Assembly (NCBI GenBank): GCA_035485275.1
Contig: DATHOE010000043.1
Coordinates: 1-46,639, forward strand
Source of the DNA: DAIDJD01 sp035485275
GTDB taxonomy: Bacteria > Oederibacteriota > JAJYGY01 > DAIDJD01
DNA length: 46,639 bases
Direction: 5' to 3'
Shown here: piece after piece, positions 15,294 to 24,742 of the stretch
Numbering within the stretch: position 1 is the first letter of the stretch
Layout of the letters: each line of letters starts with the position of its first letter
Notes under the pieces: generated by a model
Seen by the model: only the letters and a program-made list of their open reading frames with translations
The model's database searches: none
Told to the model about the DNA's origin: nothing
Made by a program: the position numbers and the translations under genes

Positions 15294-16702
15294 TGCTGCC
15301 CTTCAGCGGAAACAGGCTGGCGGCGTCCTTGGGCGCGCGCGTGGTGGCGCAAGGCAAGCCCGCGGCGCTGTTCACCGGCGCGGGCGTGGACAGCAGGACC
15401 CTGGCGCCCGGGGAGCTCTTCGTGGCGGTACAGGGCAAGGTGCCGGGGGAAGGCTTCTTCATGGCCGCCCTGCGCAAGGGGGCCGGGGCCTTGGCGGGCA
15501 GGCGTTTCAGCGCCACGATAGTGCGGGAGGCCCGTAGGCGGGGGGCCTGGCTGTTCCAGGTTCCCGACGGATTGCGGGCCCTGCAGGCCTTGGCCGCTGA
15601 CCAGCGCCGGCTCCTGGAATGCCCGGTCGTGGCCGTGACCGGCAGCAACGGCAAGACCTCGACCAAGGACCTGCTGGCCCACCTCTTGGGCGGCGGCGAC
15701 CGGGTGCTCGCCACGCGCGGCAACTTCAACAACCACCTGGGCCTGCCCCTCACCCTGCTCAGGGCCCGGCCCGGCCTGGATTTCGCGGTGCTGGAGGCGG
15801 GCATGAACCACGCCGGGGAATTGCTGGCCTTGGGCCGCATCCTGAAGCCGGACCTGGCCCTTGAGCTGAACGTGGGGGACGCCCACAGCGGTAACTTCAG
15901 TACCGGCCGGCGCGGCGTCGCCCTGGCCAAGGAGGAGCTCCTGCGGGCCATGGGTCCCCAGGGCATCGCGGTGGTCAACGGCGACGACCCAGCCACCGCG
16001 GCCATGGGCCGCCGCTTCAAGGGCCGCAGCGTGGTGTTCGGGCGCGGCCGCAACGCGCAGCTCCGGCTGGGGGGCGTCGTGGACAGGGGCGCGGCAGGCC
16101 TGCGTGCGCGGGCTTCCTGGTCCGCTCCGCTGGGGGGGCCTCGGGCGGCTTTTCGCGTTTTCTTGAGCCAGGGCGGCCCGGCCCGCCTGGCCCAGGCCGC
16201 GGCGGGGCTGGCCGCGGCCCTCAGCCTCGGGGTGGAGCCGCGCCTTCTGGAAGCGCGCCTGAAGACCTGGAAGCCGCAGGGCGCCCTGCGGCAGGAAGTC
16301 CGGCCCCTGGCCTCGGGCGCGACCGCCATCCTGGACGCCTACAACGCCAGCCCGCAAAGCATGGGCGCGGCCCTGGAATTCCTGGCCAAGTCCGCTCCGC
16401 GAGGACGGCGCAAAGCCGTGCTGGGATGTATGCTCGAGCTCGGCAAGGATTCGGCCCGCCTGCACCGCGCCCTGGGCCGGGCCGCGCGCGGCGCCGGGGT
16501 CACGGTCCTGGCCGCCCTCGGCGAGCACGCCGAGGATCTGGCCGCGGGTTTCGCCGGGGATGCGCGGGCCTTCGGCAGGGACCAGGCCGCCGAGGCCGCC
16601 GACTGGATACGACCCGCCTTGGGCGCCGGGGACTGGTGCCTGTTCAAGGGAAGCCGCGGCTTGGCCGTGGAACGCGTGTTTCAAGCCCTGCAAGGAGCCT
16701 GA
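15293..16702 (+). CDS. murF: UDP-MurNAc-tripeptide-D-alanyl-D-alanine ligase
   Basis: Attaches D-Ala-D-Ala to complete UDP-MurNAc-pentapeptide. The 469-residue protein shows the Mur ligase ATP motif VTGSNGKTSTKDLLA, the NFNNHLGLPLTLL segment characteristic of MurF, EAGMNHAGE and the C-terminal ILDAYNASPQSMGAALEFL. The start overlaps the murE stop by one base. mraY follows directly, as in most dcw clusters. Confidence 0.96.
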   Translation: MLPFSGNRLAASLGARVVAQGKPAALFTGAGVDSRTLAPGELFVAVQGKVPGEGFFMAALRKGAGALAGRRFSATIVREARRRGAWLFQVPDGLRALQALAADQRRLLECPVVAVTGSNGKTSTKDLLAHLLGGGDRVLATRGNFNNHLGLPLTLLRARPGLDFAVLEAGMNHAGELLALGRILKPDLALELNVGDAHSGNFSTGRRGVALAKEELLRAMGPQGIAVVNGDDPATAAMGRRFKGRSVVFGRGRNAQLRLGGVVDRGAAGLRARASWSAPLGGPRAAFRVFLSQGGPARLAQAAAGLAAALSLGVEPRLLEARLKTWKPQGALRQEVRPLASGATAILDAYNASPQSMGAALEFLAKSAPRGRRKAVLGCMLELGKDSARLHRALGRAARGAGVTVLAALGEHAEDLAAGFAGDARAFGRDQAAEAADWIRPALGAGDWCLFKGSRGLAVERVFQALQGA

Positions 16703-17788
16703 GTGCTGTACCACCTGCTCTACCCGCTCGCCGCGCACCACTCGCTGTTCAACCTCATCCGTTACGAGACGGTGCGGTCGGTGTGGGCGGCGCTGACGGC
16801 CTTCCTCCTGTCCCTGGCCATGGGCCCAGGACTGATCGCCTTCCTGACCCACTTGAAGGTGGGGCAGACGATCCGCGGCGACGGGCCGGAGACGCACCTG
16901 AAGAAGGCGGGCACCCCGACCATGGGCGGCCTGCTGATCGCCGCGGTCTTCCTGATCTCGTCCCTTCTGTGGGCGCGCCTGGACAACCGCTTCGTGTGGC
17001 TGGCACTGGCCGCCTTCAGCTGGTTCGCGGCGATCGGCTTCTGGGACGACTACACCAAGCTGGTGCTGAAGAACTCCAAGGGCATCTCGGCGCGCGCCAA
17101 GATGAGCTTCCAGGTGCTGGGATCGGTGGGCTTCATGCTGACCTACTACCACCTGCAGCCGGCGGGGGCCCTGACCTCGGTGCTCAACCTGCCCTTCGTC
17201 AAGACGCCCATCGGCGTGCCGGACTTCCTGTACGGCTGCTTCGGCGCCCTGGTCCTGGTCGGCGCCAGCAACGGGGTGAACCTGACCGACGGCCTGGACG
17301 GCCTGGCCATCGGGACCTCGGCCTTCGTGGCCCTGGCCTTCATCCTCATCACCTACCTGGTGGGCCACGCCCGCCTGAGCGCCTACCTCCTGATCCCGCA
17401 CGTGCCGGACCTGGGCGAGGTCGCGGTGCTGTGCAGCGCCATGCTGGGCGCCTGCCTGGGCTTCCTCTGGTTCAACGCCCACCCGGCCCAGGTCTTCATG
17501 GGCGACACCGGTTCGCTGGCCCTGGGAGGCTTTTTCGGGGCGGTGGCCATCCTGGCCAAGCAGGAGATCCTGCTGGCCCTGGTGGGCATGGTCTTCGTGC
17601 TGGAGGCCCTGTCGGTGATCGTGCAGGTGGCCAGCTTCAAGATGCGGGGCAAGCGCGTCTTCGCCATGGCGCCCCTGCACCACCATTTCGAGCTCAAGGG
17701 CATCCCCGAGAGCAAGGTGATCGTGCGGTTCTGGATCGTGGCGGCGCTCTTCATGCTCGCCGCGGTGTCGACCTTCAAGCTTCGCTGA
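16703..17788 (+). CDS. mraY: Phospho-MurNAc-pentapeptide transferase
   Basis: Polytopic membrane enzyme that makes lipid I from UDP-MurNAc-pentapeptide and undecaprenyl phosphate. The 361-residue protein, about ten membrane helices, contains the Asp-rich catalytic motif near FWDDYTKL, VNLTDGLDGLA, FMGDTGSLALGG and the C-terminal PLHHHFELKG. The start is GTG at 16703, immediately after the murF stop, with AAGGAG upstream; no ATG lies near the conserved N-terminus (LYHLLYPLAAHHSLFNLIRY). Confidence 0.97.
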   Translation: MLYHLLYPLAAHHSLFNLIRYETVRSVWAALTAFLLSLAMGPGLIAFLTHLKVGQTIRGDGPETHLKKAGTPTMGGLLIAAVFLISSLLWARLDNRFVWLALAAFSWFAAIGFWDDYTKLVLKNSKGISARAKMSFQVLGSVGFMLTYYHLQPAGALTSVLNLPFVKTPIGVPDFLYGCFGALVLVGASNGVNLTDGLDGLAIGTSAFVALAFILITYLVGHARLSAYLLIPHVPDLGEVAVLCSAMLGACLGFLWFNAHPAQVFMGDTGSLALGGFFGAVAILAKQEILLALVGMVFVLEALSVIVQVASFKMRGKRVFAMAPLHHHFELKGIPESKVIVRFWIVAALFMLAAVSTFKLR

Positions 17789-17824
17789 TCCGGGCCACAA
17801 GGCGGGCCGGCAGGAGGGACGAAA

Positions 17825-19198
17825 ATGTTCATGGACCTCAAATCGAGAAGGGTGCTGGTGCTGGGGGCCGCGCGCAGCGGCGTCGCCGCCGCCGTGGCCC
17901 TGGCGCGCCACGGCGCGGCGGTGGTCCTGTGCGACAAGAAGCCGGCAGCGGAGCTGGCCCAGGCCGCCGCGCGGGCGGCCGAGTCCGGCTTCAAGCTGGC
18001 CGCCGGCGAGCCGGACGAGGGCCTGCTCAAGGGCTGCGTTCTGGTGGTGCTGTCGCCGGGCGTGCCCAACAGCCTGCCCTTCGTGAGGGCGGCCCGTGCC
18101 AGGGGCCTGCCCGTGATCGGCGAGATCGAACTGGCCTTCCGGCTCAAGGCGCGGCGCTGGGTGGCGGTGACCGGCACCAACGGCAAGACCACCACCACCA
18201 GCCTGATCCACGCCATGACCATCCAGGGGGGGATGCCCTCCTTGCTGGGGGGGAACATCGGGTTTCCCCTGGCGGACAGGGTCGAGGACGCGCCCGAGGA
18301 CGCCATCGTGGTCGCGGAGGTGTCCAGCTTCCAACTGGAGGACGTGGAGGCCTTCAAGCCCACCGTGGGGGTCTGGACCAACCTGACCCCGGACCACCTG
18401 GACCGCTACCCGGACGTGGCCGCGTACACCGCGGCCAAGGCGCGCATCTTCGAGGCCATGGACGGCCGCGACCACCTGGTGACGAACGCCATGGACGCCG
18501 CGGTGGAAAAGGCCTGCGCCCCGGCCAAGGCCGCGCGCTGGCGTTTCGCGCGCGGCAGGGAGGTTCCGTCCGGGGCCTGGGAGCTGGGGGGCGCCCTGTG
18601 GCTGAGGGAGCCCGGCGCCGCGGCGCGGGCCCTGCTTCCCCTGGGCGAGCTGCGCCTGCGCGGGCCCCACAACCTCGAGAACGCCCTGGCCGCGGCCTGC
18701 GCCGGTGCCGCGCTGGGGCTGTCCGACGAGGCCCTGCGCGAGACCCTCCGCCATTTCGCCGGCGTCGAGCACCGCCTGGAGCCGGCCGGCGAGGCCCGCG
18801 GGGTGCGCTTCATCAACGACAGCAAGGCCACCAACGTCGATTCCGTGGCCAAGGCCCTGCAGAGCTTCGAGGAGCCGGTGCACCTCATCCTCGGCGGCAA
18901 GGACAAGGGGCTCGACTTCAGCGTGCTGGAAGCCCTGGTGCGGGCCCATGTCGCGCGCATCTACACCATCGGCGAGGCCGCCGACAAGATCGAGGCCCAG
19001 CTCGCGGGCGCGGCGCCCTTCGAGCCCTGCGGCGACCTGCACACGGCCATGCGCCGGGCCCTGGACCACGCCCGCTCCGGGGAATGGGTCCTGCTGAGCC
19101 CGGGCTGCGCAAGCTTCGACCAGTTCAAGGACTACGAACACCGCGGGCGCGTGTTCAAGGAACAGGTGGCCCTGCTGAAGGAGGAGGCCCTGCGATGA
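17825..19198 (+). CDS. murD: UDP-MurNAc-L-alanine:D-glutamate ligase
   Basis: Adds D-glutamate to UDP-MurNAc-L-Ala. The 457-residue protein has an N-terminal UMP-binding Rossmann fold (RVLVLGAARSGVAAAVALA), the ATP motif VTGTNGKTTTTSLI, EVSSFQLED and TNLTPDHLDRY, then the C-terminal domain (INDSKATNVDS, LILGGKDKG, LLSPGCASFDQFKDYEHRG). CAGGAGGGA precedes the ATG. The 36-base gap after mraY is one of the few spaces in the cluster. Confidence 0.97.
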   Translation: MFMDLKSRRVLVLGAARSGVAAAVALARHGAAVVLCDKKPAAELAQAAARAAESGFKLAAGEPDEGLLKGCVLVVLSPGVPNSLPFVRAARARGLPVIGEIELAFRLKARRWVAVTGTNGKTTTTSLIHAMTIQGGMPSLLGGNIGFPLADRVEDAPEDAIVVAEVSSFQLEDVEAFKPTVGVWTNLTPDHLDRYPDVAAYTAAKARIFEAMDGRDHLVTNAMDAAVEKACAPAKAARWRFARGREVPSGAWELGGALWLREPGAAARALLPLGELRLRGPHNLENALAAACAGAALGLSDEALRETLRHFAGVEHRLEPAGEARGVRFINDSKATNVDSVAKALQSFEEPVHLILGGKDKGLDFSVLEALVRAHVARIYTIGEAADKIEAQLAGAAPFEPCGDLHTAMRRALDHARSGEWVLLSPGCASFDQFKDYEHRGRVFKEQVALLKEEALR

Positions 19199-20325
19199 AA
19201 ACGGCGGCGCACCCGGCTCCCCGGCCAGACTTCATGATGGCGCTCGCCGCCCTGGCCCTGGTGTCGATGGGCTTCATCCTGATCCTGTCCGCCAGCTCGA
19301 TCCTGGCCTTCGACCGCTACGGCAACCCCCTGCATTTCGTCGAGCACCAGGCGCTGTTCGCCATCGCCGGGACCTTGGCCCTGCTCTGGCTGCAGGGGCT
19401 CAGCGCGGACCTGCTGCGCGCCAAGCTGCCCCTGCTGCTGGGCGTCGCGACCCTGATGCTGCTGGCCGTGCTGGTGCCGGGACTGGGGCACAAGGTGGGC
19501 GGCGCGCGCCGCTGGCTGGGCTTCTCCTTCCTGCGCTTCCAGCCCTCGGAGCTGTTCAAGATGGTGGCCGTGCTCTTCGCCGCGGAGAAGCTCGCCAAGG
19601 TCCTGGAGCAAGGGGGGACCTGGAAGGACGCCATCCCCTCGCTGGCGCCGCTGGCGCTGGGGCTCCTGCTGGTCCTGGCCGAGCCCGACTTCGGCTCCAC
19701 CGTGCTGGCCACCCTGATGCTGCTGGGCCTGCTCTTCGTCGCGGGCATGCCGACCCTGTGGCTGGGCTGGGTCGGCGCCGGACTGGTGCCCGTGGCCGCC
19801 TTCCTGGTCCTGCATTCCGCCTACCGGCTGCGCCGGGTCCAGGTCTTCCTCAACCCCTGGAACGAGGCGAACGGGGCCGGCTTCCAGATCACCCACTCCA
19901 TGATGGCCTTCGGCACCGGCGGCATCTTCGGCGTGGGCTTCGGCGAGGGCCGGCAGAAGCTGTTCTACCTGCCCGAGCCGCACACGGATTTCATCTTCGC
20001 CACCGCCGGAGAGGAATTGGGCCTGGTGGGCTGCCTGCTGATACTGGCATTCTTCGTGCTGCTGCTGTGGCGCTGCTGGCTGGTGGCGCTCAAGGCGCGC
20101 AGCCACTTCCTGAAGCTGGGGAGCCTGGGGCTCACCCTCTTCCTCGGCCTGCAGGTGCTGGCCAACCTCTTCGTGGTCCTGGGGCTGGCGCCCACCAAGG
20201 GCACCACGCTGCCCTTCCTGAGCTCGGGCGGCTCGGCCCTGGCCATCGACCTCATGGCCGTCGGGCTGCTGCTGAACTTCAGCAAGCAGGTGGACGCGGA
20301 AGACCCCGAGCGGGGGGCCCGCTGA
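19195..20325 (+). CDS. ftsW: Septal peptidoglycan glycosyltransferase FtsW
   Basis: SEDS-family polymerase that makes septal glycan from lipid II, working with FtsI. The 376-residue protein has about ten membrane helices and the family landmarks GGARRWLGFSFLRFQPSEL, AEPDFGSTV, FLNPWNEANGAGFQI, GVGFGEGRQKLFYLPEPHTDFIFA and LPFLSSGGSAL. The ATG at 19195 overlaps the murD stop (ATGA) and the stop overlaps the murG start, so all three genes are coupled. The same frame stays open for nearly 3 kb upstream only because of the GC-rich composition. Confidence 0.95.
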   Translation: MKTAAHPAPRPDFMMALAALALVSMGFILILSASSILAFDRYGNPLHFVEHQALFAIAGTLALLWLQGLSADLLRAKLPLLLGVATLMLLAVLVPGLGHKVGGARRWLGFSFLRFQPSELFKMVAVLFAAEKLAKVLEQGGTWKDAIPSLAPLALGLLLVLAEPDFGSTVLATLMLLGLLFVAGMPTLWLGWVGAGLVPVAAFLVLHSAYRLRRVQVFLNPWNEANGAGFQITHSMMAFGTGGIFGVGFGEGRQKLFYLPEPHTDFIFATAGEELGLVGCLLILAFFVLLLWRCWLVALKARSHFLKLGSLGLTLFLGLQVLANLFVVLGLAPTKGTTLPFLSSGGSALAIDLMAVGLLLNFSKQVDAEDPERGAR

Positions 20326-21428
20326 TGGCCGGCGATTTCCTCCTCATCACCGGCGGCGGAACGGGCGGCCACGTGAGCCCCGGACTGGGCGTGGCCACGG
20401 AATGGCTGCGGCGCCACGGCGAGGGCAGCGTGGCCTGGGTCGGGCGCGCGGACTCGATCGAAGAGACCATGGCCGCGCGCGCGGGGCTGCCCTTCCACGC
20501 GGTGGAAAGCGCGGCCTTCAAGCGCCAGTGGACCCTGAACAACCTCGCCATACCGGGCGTCCTGCTGGCGGGTCTGAGGCAGGCCGGGGCCCTGCTCGAG
20601 GCGCGCCCTCCCGCGGCGGTGCTGATGACCGGCGGCTACGTGGGCCTGCCGCTGAGCTTGGCCGCCCTGCGCGCGCGGAAACCCCTGCTGCTGCTGGAGC
20701 CCAACGCGGTGCCGGGCCTGGCCAACCGCCTGCTGAAGCCCCTGGCCGCCAAACTCTGCCTGGGCTGGCCCGCGGAAAGCCCCTCCGAGGACCCCAGCGT
20801 CGTGGTGACCGGCATACCCTGCCGCCTGGGCGCCCTGCCGGACCGGAAGGAGGCGCGCCTGGGCCTGGGCCTGCAGGCGGAGCGCCGGACCCTGCTGGTC
20901 CTGCCCGGCTCCCAGGCCGCCCGCGCCATCAACGCCGCCCTGCGCGAAGCGCTGCCGAACTTGGGCGATAGGGCCGAGCTATGGCAATGGATCTGGATGT
21001 GCGGAGCGGCCGAGGAGGAGGAGTGCCGCGCGGCGGCGGCGGCGGCGCCCTTCCCGATCCAGGTGCACGCCTTCATCCACGACACGGCCACGGCCTATGC
21101 CGCCGCGGACCTGGTGCTCTGCCGCAGCGGCGCCTCGACGCTGGCCGAGCTGGGCGTGGCCGGGAAGCCGAGCCTGCAGGTGCCCTACCCCCACGCCACC
21201 GGGGACCACCAGCGCGCCAACGCGGCGGCCTTCGCCCGCAACGGCGCGGCCGTGCTGCTGGACGCGGACGACCTGAGCGCGGAGAGCCTGCTGGGCGCGC
21301 TGCGCCGGCTCATGGACGGGGACCTGTCGCGCATGGCCGCCGCGGCGCGCACGCTGGGCCAGCCCCAGGCCGCGCAAAAGGTGGCGGACCTAATTGAAGA
21401 GGCGGCCGGCCTGAAGCCGGCCGCCTGA
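20325..21428 (+). CDS. murG: Lipid II synthase (UDP-GlcNAc transferase) MurG
   Basis: Peripheral membrane GT-B transferase that adds GlcNAc to lipid I. The 367-residue protein shows the N-terminal G-loop ITGGGTGGHVSPGLGVA, TGGYVGLPLSLAA, the acceptor loop EPNAVPGLANR (E. coli has a Gln in place of Pro), LPGSQAARAINAAL and the donor site LCRSGASTLAELGVAGKPSLQVPYPHATGDHQ. The ATG overlaps the ftsW stop. Confidence 0.95.
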   Translation: MAGDFLLITGGGTGGHVSPGLGVATEWLRRHGEGSVAWVGRADSIEETMAARAGLPFHAVESAAFKRQWTLNNLAIPGVLLAGLRQAGALLEARPPAAVLMTGGYVGLPLSLAALRARKPLLLLEPNAVPGLANRLLKPLAAKLCLGWPAESPSEDPSVVVTGIPCRLGALPDRKEARLGLGLQAERRTLLVLPGSQAARAINAALREALPNLGDRAELWQWIWMCGAAEEEECRAAAAAAPFPIQVHAFIHDTATAYAAADLVLCRSGASTLAELGVAGKPSLQVPYPHATGDHQRANAAAFARNGAAVLLDADDLSAESLLGALRRLMDGDLSRMAAAARTLGQPQAAQKVADLIEEAAGLKPAA

Positions 21429-21441
21429 ACCGGAGACGGGC

Positions 21442-22836
21442 ATGTTCAACAAGCTGATGAAACTCCACTTCGTGGGCATAGGCGGTTCCGGCATGAGCGG
21501 CATCGCCGAGGTGCTGCTGACCATGGGCTACCCCGTGACGGGCTCCGACAAGTCCGACAGCGAGGCCGTGCGGCGCCTGAAGAGCCTTGGGGCCGTGGTG
21601 CACGTGGGCCACGCCGCGGCCCACGTCGGGGACGCCGAGGGCGTGGTGATCAGCAACGCGGTGCCCGAGACCAACCCCGAGGTGCTGGAGGCCCGGCGCC
21701 GCAAGATCCCGGTGATCCCGCGGGCGCAGATGCTCAACGAGCTGATGCGGCTCAAGTACGGGGTCTGCATCGCCGGCACCCACGGCAAGACCACCACCAC
21801 CAGCATGTGCGCGCTGGCGCTGGACGAGGGCGGCCTGGACCCCACCATCGTGATCGGCGGCGTGCTGGACGCCCTGGGCGGCAGCAACGCCCGCCTGGGC
21901 AAGGGCGACTACTTCGTGGTGGAGGCCTGCGAGGCCTACGCCAGCTTCCTGCAGCTCAGCCCGGCCGTGGCCGTGGTCACCAACATCGACAACGACCACC
22001 TCGACCACTACATCAACATGGACAACCTGCGCGACGCCTTCGTGCGCTTCATCAACCGCCTGCCCTTCTACGGCTTCGCCCTGGTCTGCGGGGACGACCA
22101 GGGGGTGCAGGACATCATGGGCCGCCTGGTGCGGCGCTGCATCACCTACGGCTTCGGCGAGCGCAACGACCTCATCGTCCGGATCAAGGAGAGCGGCCCC
22201 CAGGGCTCGCGCTTCGCGCTGGTGAAGCGAGGCCACGTGCTGGGGGAGGCCCAGGTCAGCATCCCGGGCAAGCACAACGTCCTCAACGCCACCGCCGCCC
22301 TGGGCGTGGCCCTGGAGCTGGGCATCCCCTTCGAGACCGCGGCCCGCGGGCTCACGCGCTTCACCGGGGTGCGCCGCCGCTTCCAGTCCAAGGGCTCGGC
22401 CGCCGGCGTGCGGGTGGTGGACGACTACGCCCACCACCCCACCGAGCTCAAGGCCACGCTGCAGGCCGCGCGGGAGGCGATGCAGGGCAAGGGGCGCCTG
22501 GTGGTCGCCTTCCAGCCCCACCTCTACACGCGCACGCAGCTGCTGTACCGGGATTTCGCCGAGGCCCTGGAGGGCGCGGACCAGGTCTTCGTGGCGGGGA
22601 TCTACGCCGCGCGCGAGACGCCCATCGCCGGCGTGAGCAGCCAGCTCATCGCCGACCTGCTCACCCACAAGGGCCGCCCGGTCACCTACCGCGAGGAGAT
22701 CGAGGCCCTGGTGCCGGAGGTGATGGCCTGCCTGCGCGAGGGCGACCTCTTCCTCACCGCGGGCGCGGGCAGCATCGACAAATTGGGCGACGCCGTGCTG
22801 GCGGGCCTGAAGAAGAAGGAAGGCGGGAACGCGTGA
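21442..22836 (+). CDS. murC: UDP-N-acetylmuramate-L-alanine ligase
   Basis: Adds the first amino acid, L-Ala, to UDP-MurNAc. The 464-residue protein begins KLHFVGIGGSGMSGIAEVLL, carries the ATP motif AGTHGKTTTTSM, TNIDNDHLDHY, RRFQSKG and the C-terminal DDYAHHPTELKATL with HLYTRTQLL. GGAGACGGG lies upstream. Its stop overlaps the murB start. Confidence 0.97.
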   Translation: MFNKLMKLHFVGIGGSGMSGIAEVLLTMGYPVTGSDKSDSEAVRRLKSLGAVVHVGHAAAHVGDAEGVVISNAVPETNPEVLEARRRKIPVIPRAQMLNELMRLKYGVCIAGTHGKTTTTSMCALALDEGGLDPTIVIGGVLDALGGSNARLGKGDYFVVEACEAYASFLQLSPAVAVVTNIDNDHLDHYINMDNLRDAFVRFINRLPFYGFALVCGDDQGVQDIMGRLVRRCITYGFGERNDLIVRIKESGPQGSRFALVKRGHVLGEAQVSIPGKHNVLNATAALGVALELGIPFETAARGLTRFTGVRRRFQSKGSAAGVRVVDDYAHHPTELKATLQAAREAMQGKGRLVVAFQPHLYTRTQLLYRDFAEALEGADQVFVAGIYAARETPIAGVSSQLIADLLTHKGRPVTYREEIEALVPEVMACLREGDLFLTAGAGSIDKLGDAVLAGLKKKEGGNA

Positions 22837-23753
22837 TGACGGCCCTGGACTGGAGCTCCCTGCAGAAGGAACTGCCCGGCAAAGTCCGGCTGGCCGAGCC
22901 CCTGTCCCGCCACACCAGCTTCCATATAGGCGGCCCGGCCGACGCCTGGGTGGACGCCTCCACCGAGGCCGACCTGCTGGCCTGCCTGGCCTTCGCCAAG
23001 GCCCAGAAGGTCGCGCTGACCCTGCTGGCCGGCGGCACCAATGTCCTGGTCCGCGACGGCGGCATCCGCGGCCTGGTGCTGAGCCTGGACGGCGACTTCG
23101 AGGCCTTCTCCGTGGACGGCAACAAGGTCCGCGCCGGCGCCGCCATGAACCTGGCCTTGCTGGCGCGCAAGACGGCCCTGGCCGGCCTGGAGGGGCTGGA
23201 GTGGGCGGTGGGCATCCCGGGCAGCCTGGGCGGCGGGCTGGTGATGAACGCCGGGGCCCACGGCGGCGAGATGAAACAGGTGGTGCGGCGCGTGGGCCTG
23301 GTCGCGGACGGCGCGCCCCAGGTCTGGTCCGCGGAGGACTGCGGCTTCGCGTACCGCCACAGCCGCTTCAAGGAGTTCGCGCCGGGCTCCCTGGTCCTGA
23401 CCTGGGCCGAGATGGAGCTTAAATCCGCCCCGGTGGAGGAGCTGAAGCGCCGCATGGACGAGGCCCTGGCCAAGCGCAAGGCCAGCCAGCCTCTGGGCCT
23501 GCCCAATGCCGGCTGCGTGTTCAAGAATCCCGCCGGCGACTCCGCCGGGCGCATGATCGAAGCCTGCGGGCTCAAGGGCCGCCGCCGGGGCGGGGCCGAG
23601 ATCAGCGCCGTGCACGCCAACTTCGTGGTCAACGCCGGAGGGGCGGCCGCTGCGGACGTGCTGGGCCTGATGGCCGAGGCCCGTGCCGCGGTGCAGGAGC
23701 GTTTCGGGGTGGCTTTGCTGGATGAAGTCCTGGTGCTCGGCGAGGACGCGTGA
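22836..23753 (+). CDS. murB: UDP-N-acetylenolpyruvylglucosamine reductase, type II
   Basis: FAD- and NADPH-dependent reduction giving UDP-MurNAc. The 305-residue protein shows TSFHIGGPADAWV, LAGGTNVLVRDGGI, GIPGSLGGGLVMNAGAHGGE, YRHSRFK and the C-terminal SAGRMIEACGLKG, AEISAVHANFVVN; it lacks the extra type I domain of E. coli. The proton-donor position, serine in E. coli, is cysteine here (NAGCVFKNP), a natural variant of this branch. The ATG at 22836 overlaps the murC stop; the GTG just before is also in frame. Confidence 0.96.
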   Translation: MTALDWSSLQKELPGKVRLAEPLSRHTSFHIGGPADAWVDASTEADLLACLAFAKAQKVALTLLAGGTNVLVRDGGIRGLVLSLDGDFEAFSVDGNKVRAGAAMNLALLARKTALAGLEGLEWAVGIPGSLGGGLVMNAGAHGGEMKQVVRRVGLVADGAPQVWSAEDCGFAYRHSRFKEFAPGSLVLTWAEMELKSAPVEELKRRMDEALAKRKASQPLGLPNAGCVFKNPAGDSAGRMIEACGLKGRRRGGAEISAVHANFVVNAGGAAAADVLGLMAEARAAVQERFGVALLDEVLVLGEDA

Positions 23754-24742
23754 AAAAGGGGCGGGTGGCCGTCGTCGGCGGGGGCTGGTCCGGGGAGCGT
23801 CCCATCAGCCTTTTGACCATGAAGGGCGTGTGCGAGGCCTTGGCGGCCCGCGGCTGGTCCGTGGACCCCATCGACCTCCTGCCCGACAAGCCGGCGCCGC
23901 GTTCCGCGACCCTGCGCCCGGCCGGCCCCGCCTTCGCCCGGGGAGTCCGCTTCTCCGGCCTCCTGGCCCGGCTGCGGGCCCGCAAAAACACCACCGTGTT
24001 CCTGGCTTTGCACGGCACCAACGGCGAGGACGGCCGCATCCAGGGCCTGCTGGAGATGGCGGGCATCCCCTTCACCGGCTCGGGCGTGCTGGCTTCGGCC
24101 CTGGCCATGGACAAGGACCTCGCCAAGGTGGTGCTGCGGGCGGCCGGGGTCCCGGTGCCGGCGGGCTGCCTGGTGCCGCGCGGCCAGGCCGCGCCGCGCG
24201 CGCACTTGCCGGCCGTCGTGAAACCGGTGTCGCAGGGTTCGGCCCTGGGCGTGAGCGTGGTGCGCGCGAGCGGCCAGATGAAGGCCGCGCTCAAGGCGGC
24301 CTGGCGCTGGGACAGCGCGGCCCTGGTGGAGTCCTACCTGCCCGGACGGGAATTGACCGTGGGCGTCCTGGGTGGACAAGCCCTGCCGGTGGTGGAGATC
24401 GTCCCGGAGCACGCCTTCTACGACTTCCATTCCAAGTACGCCAAGGGCGGCTCGCGGCACCTCTGCCCGGCCCCGATCCCGGCCAAGGCCGCCCGGCGCG
24501 CCCAGGAACTCGCGCTGCGGGCGCACCGCGCCCTGCGCTGCCGCGCCTATTCCCGCACGGACCTGATCCTGGGCCCGAAGGGGAGCCTGCACGTGCTGGA
24601 GGTCAACACCCTGCCCGGCCTCACCGCGGTGAGCCTCCTGCCAGACGCCGCCCGGGTCGCCGGCCTGGAGTACGGCGCCCTGCTCGAAGCCATGCTTGAA
24701 GCGTCCGAAAAGGAGGCCGAGTGGCCCTCTACGAAGGACTGA
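23750..24742 (+). CDS. ddl: D-alanine-D-alanine ligase
   Basis: ATP-grasp ligase that makes the D-Ala-D-Ala used by MurF. The 330-residue protein begins GRVAVVGGGWSGERPISL, contains ALHGTNGEDGRIQGLLEM, GIPFTGSGVLASALAMDK, PAVVKPVSQGSALGVSVV, the YDFHSKYAKGG loop and the metal-binding VLEVNTLPGLTAVSLLPDAA. The GTG start overlaps the murB stop by four bases. The 3' end overlaps ftsQ by 22 bases. Confidence 0.95.
   Translation: MKKGRVAVVGGGWSGERPISLLTMKGVCEALAARGWSVDPIDLLPDKPAPRSATLRPAGPAFARGVRFSGLLARLRARKNTTVFLALHGTNGEDGRIQGLLEMAGIPFTGSGVLASALAMDKDLAKVVLRAAGVPVPAGCLVPRGQAAPRAHLPAVVKPVSQGSALGVSVVRASGQMKAALKAAWRWDSAALVESYLPGRELTVGVLGGQALPVVEIVPEHAFYDFHSKYAKGGSRHLCPAPIPAKAARRAQELALRAHRALRCRAYSRTDLILGPKGSLHVLEVNTLPGLTAVSLLPDAARVAGLEYGALLEAMLEASEKEAEWPSTKD

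Noticed and set aside
15191..19141. A 1316-codon open frame on the minus strand, and a nearly 4-kb plus-strand frame at 16426-20325
   Set aside because: Both lie over murE-ftsW and arise from GC-rich codon bias; only the last part of the plus frame (ftsW from 19195) is real.
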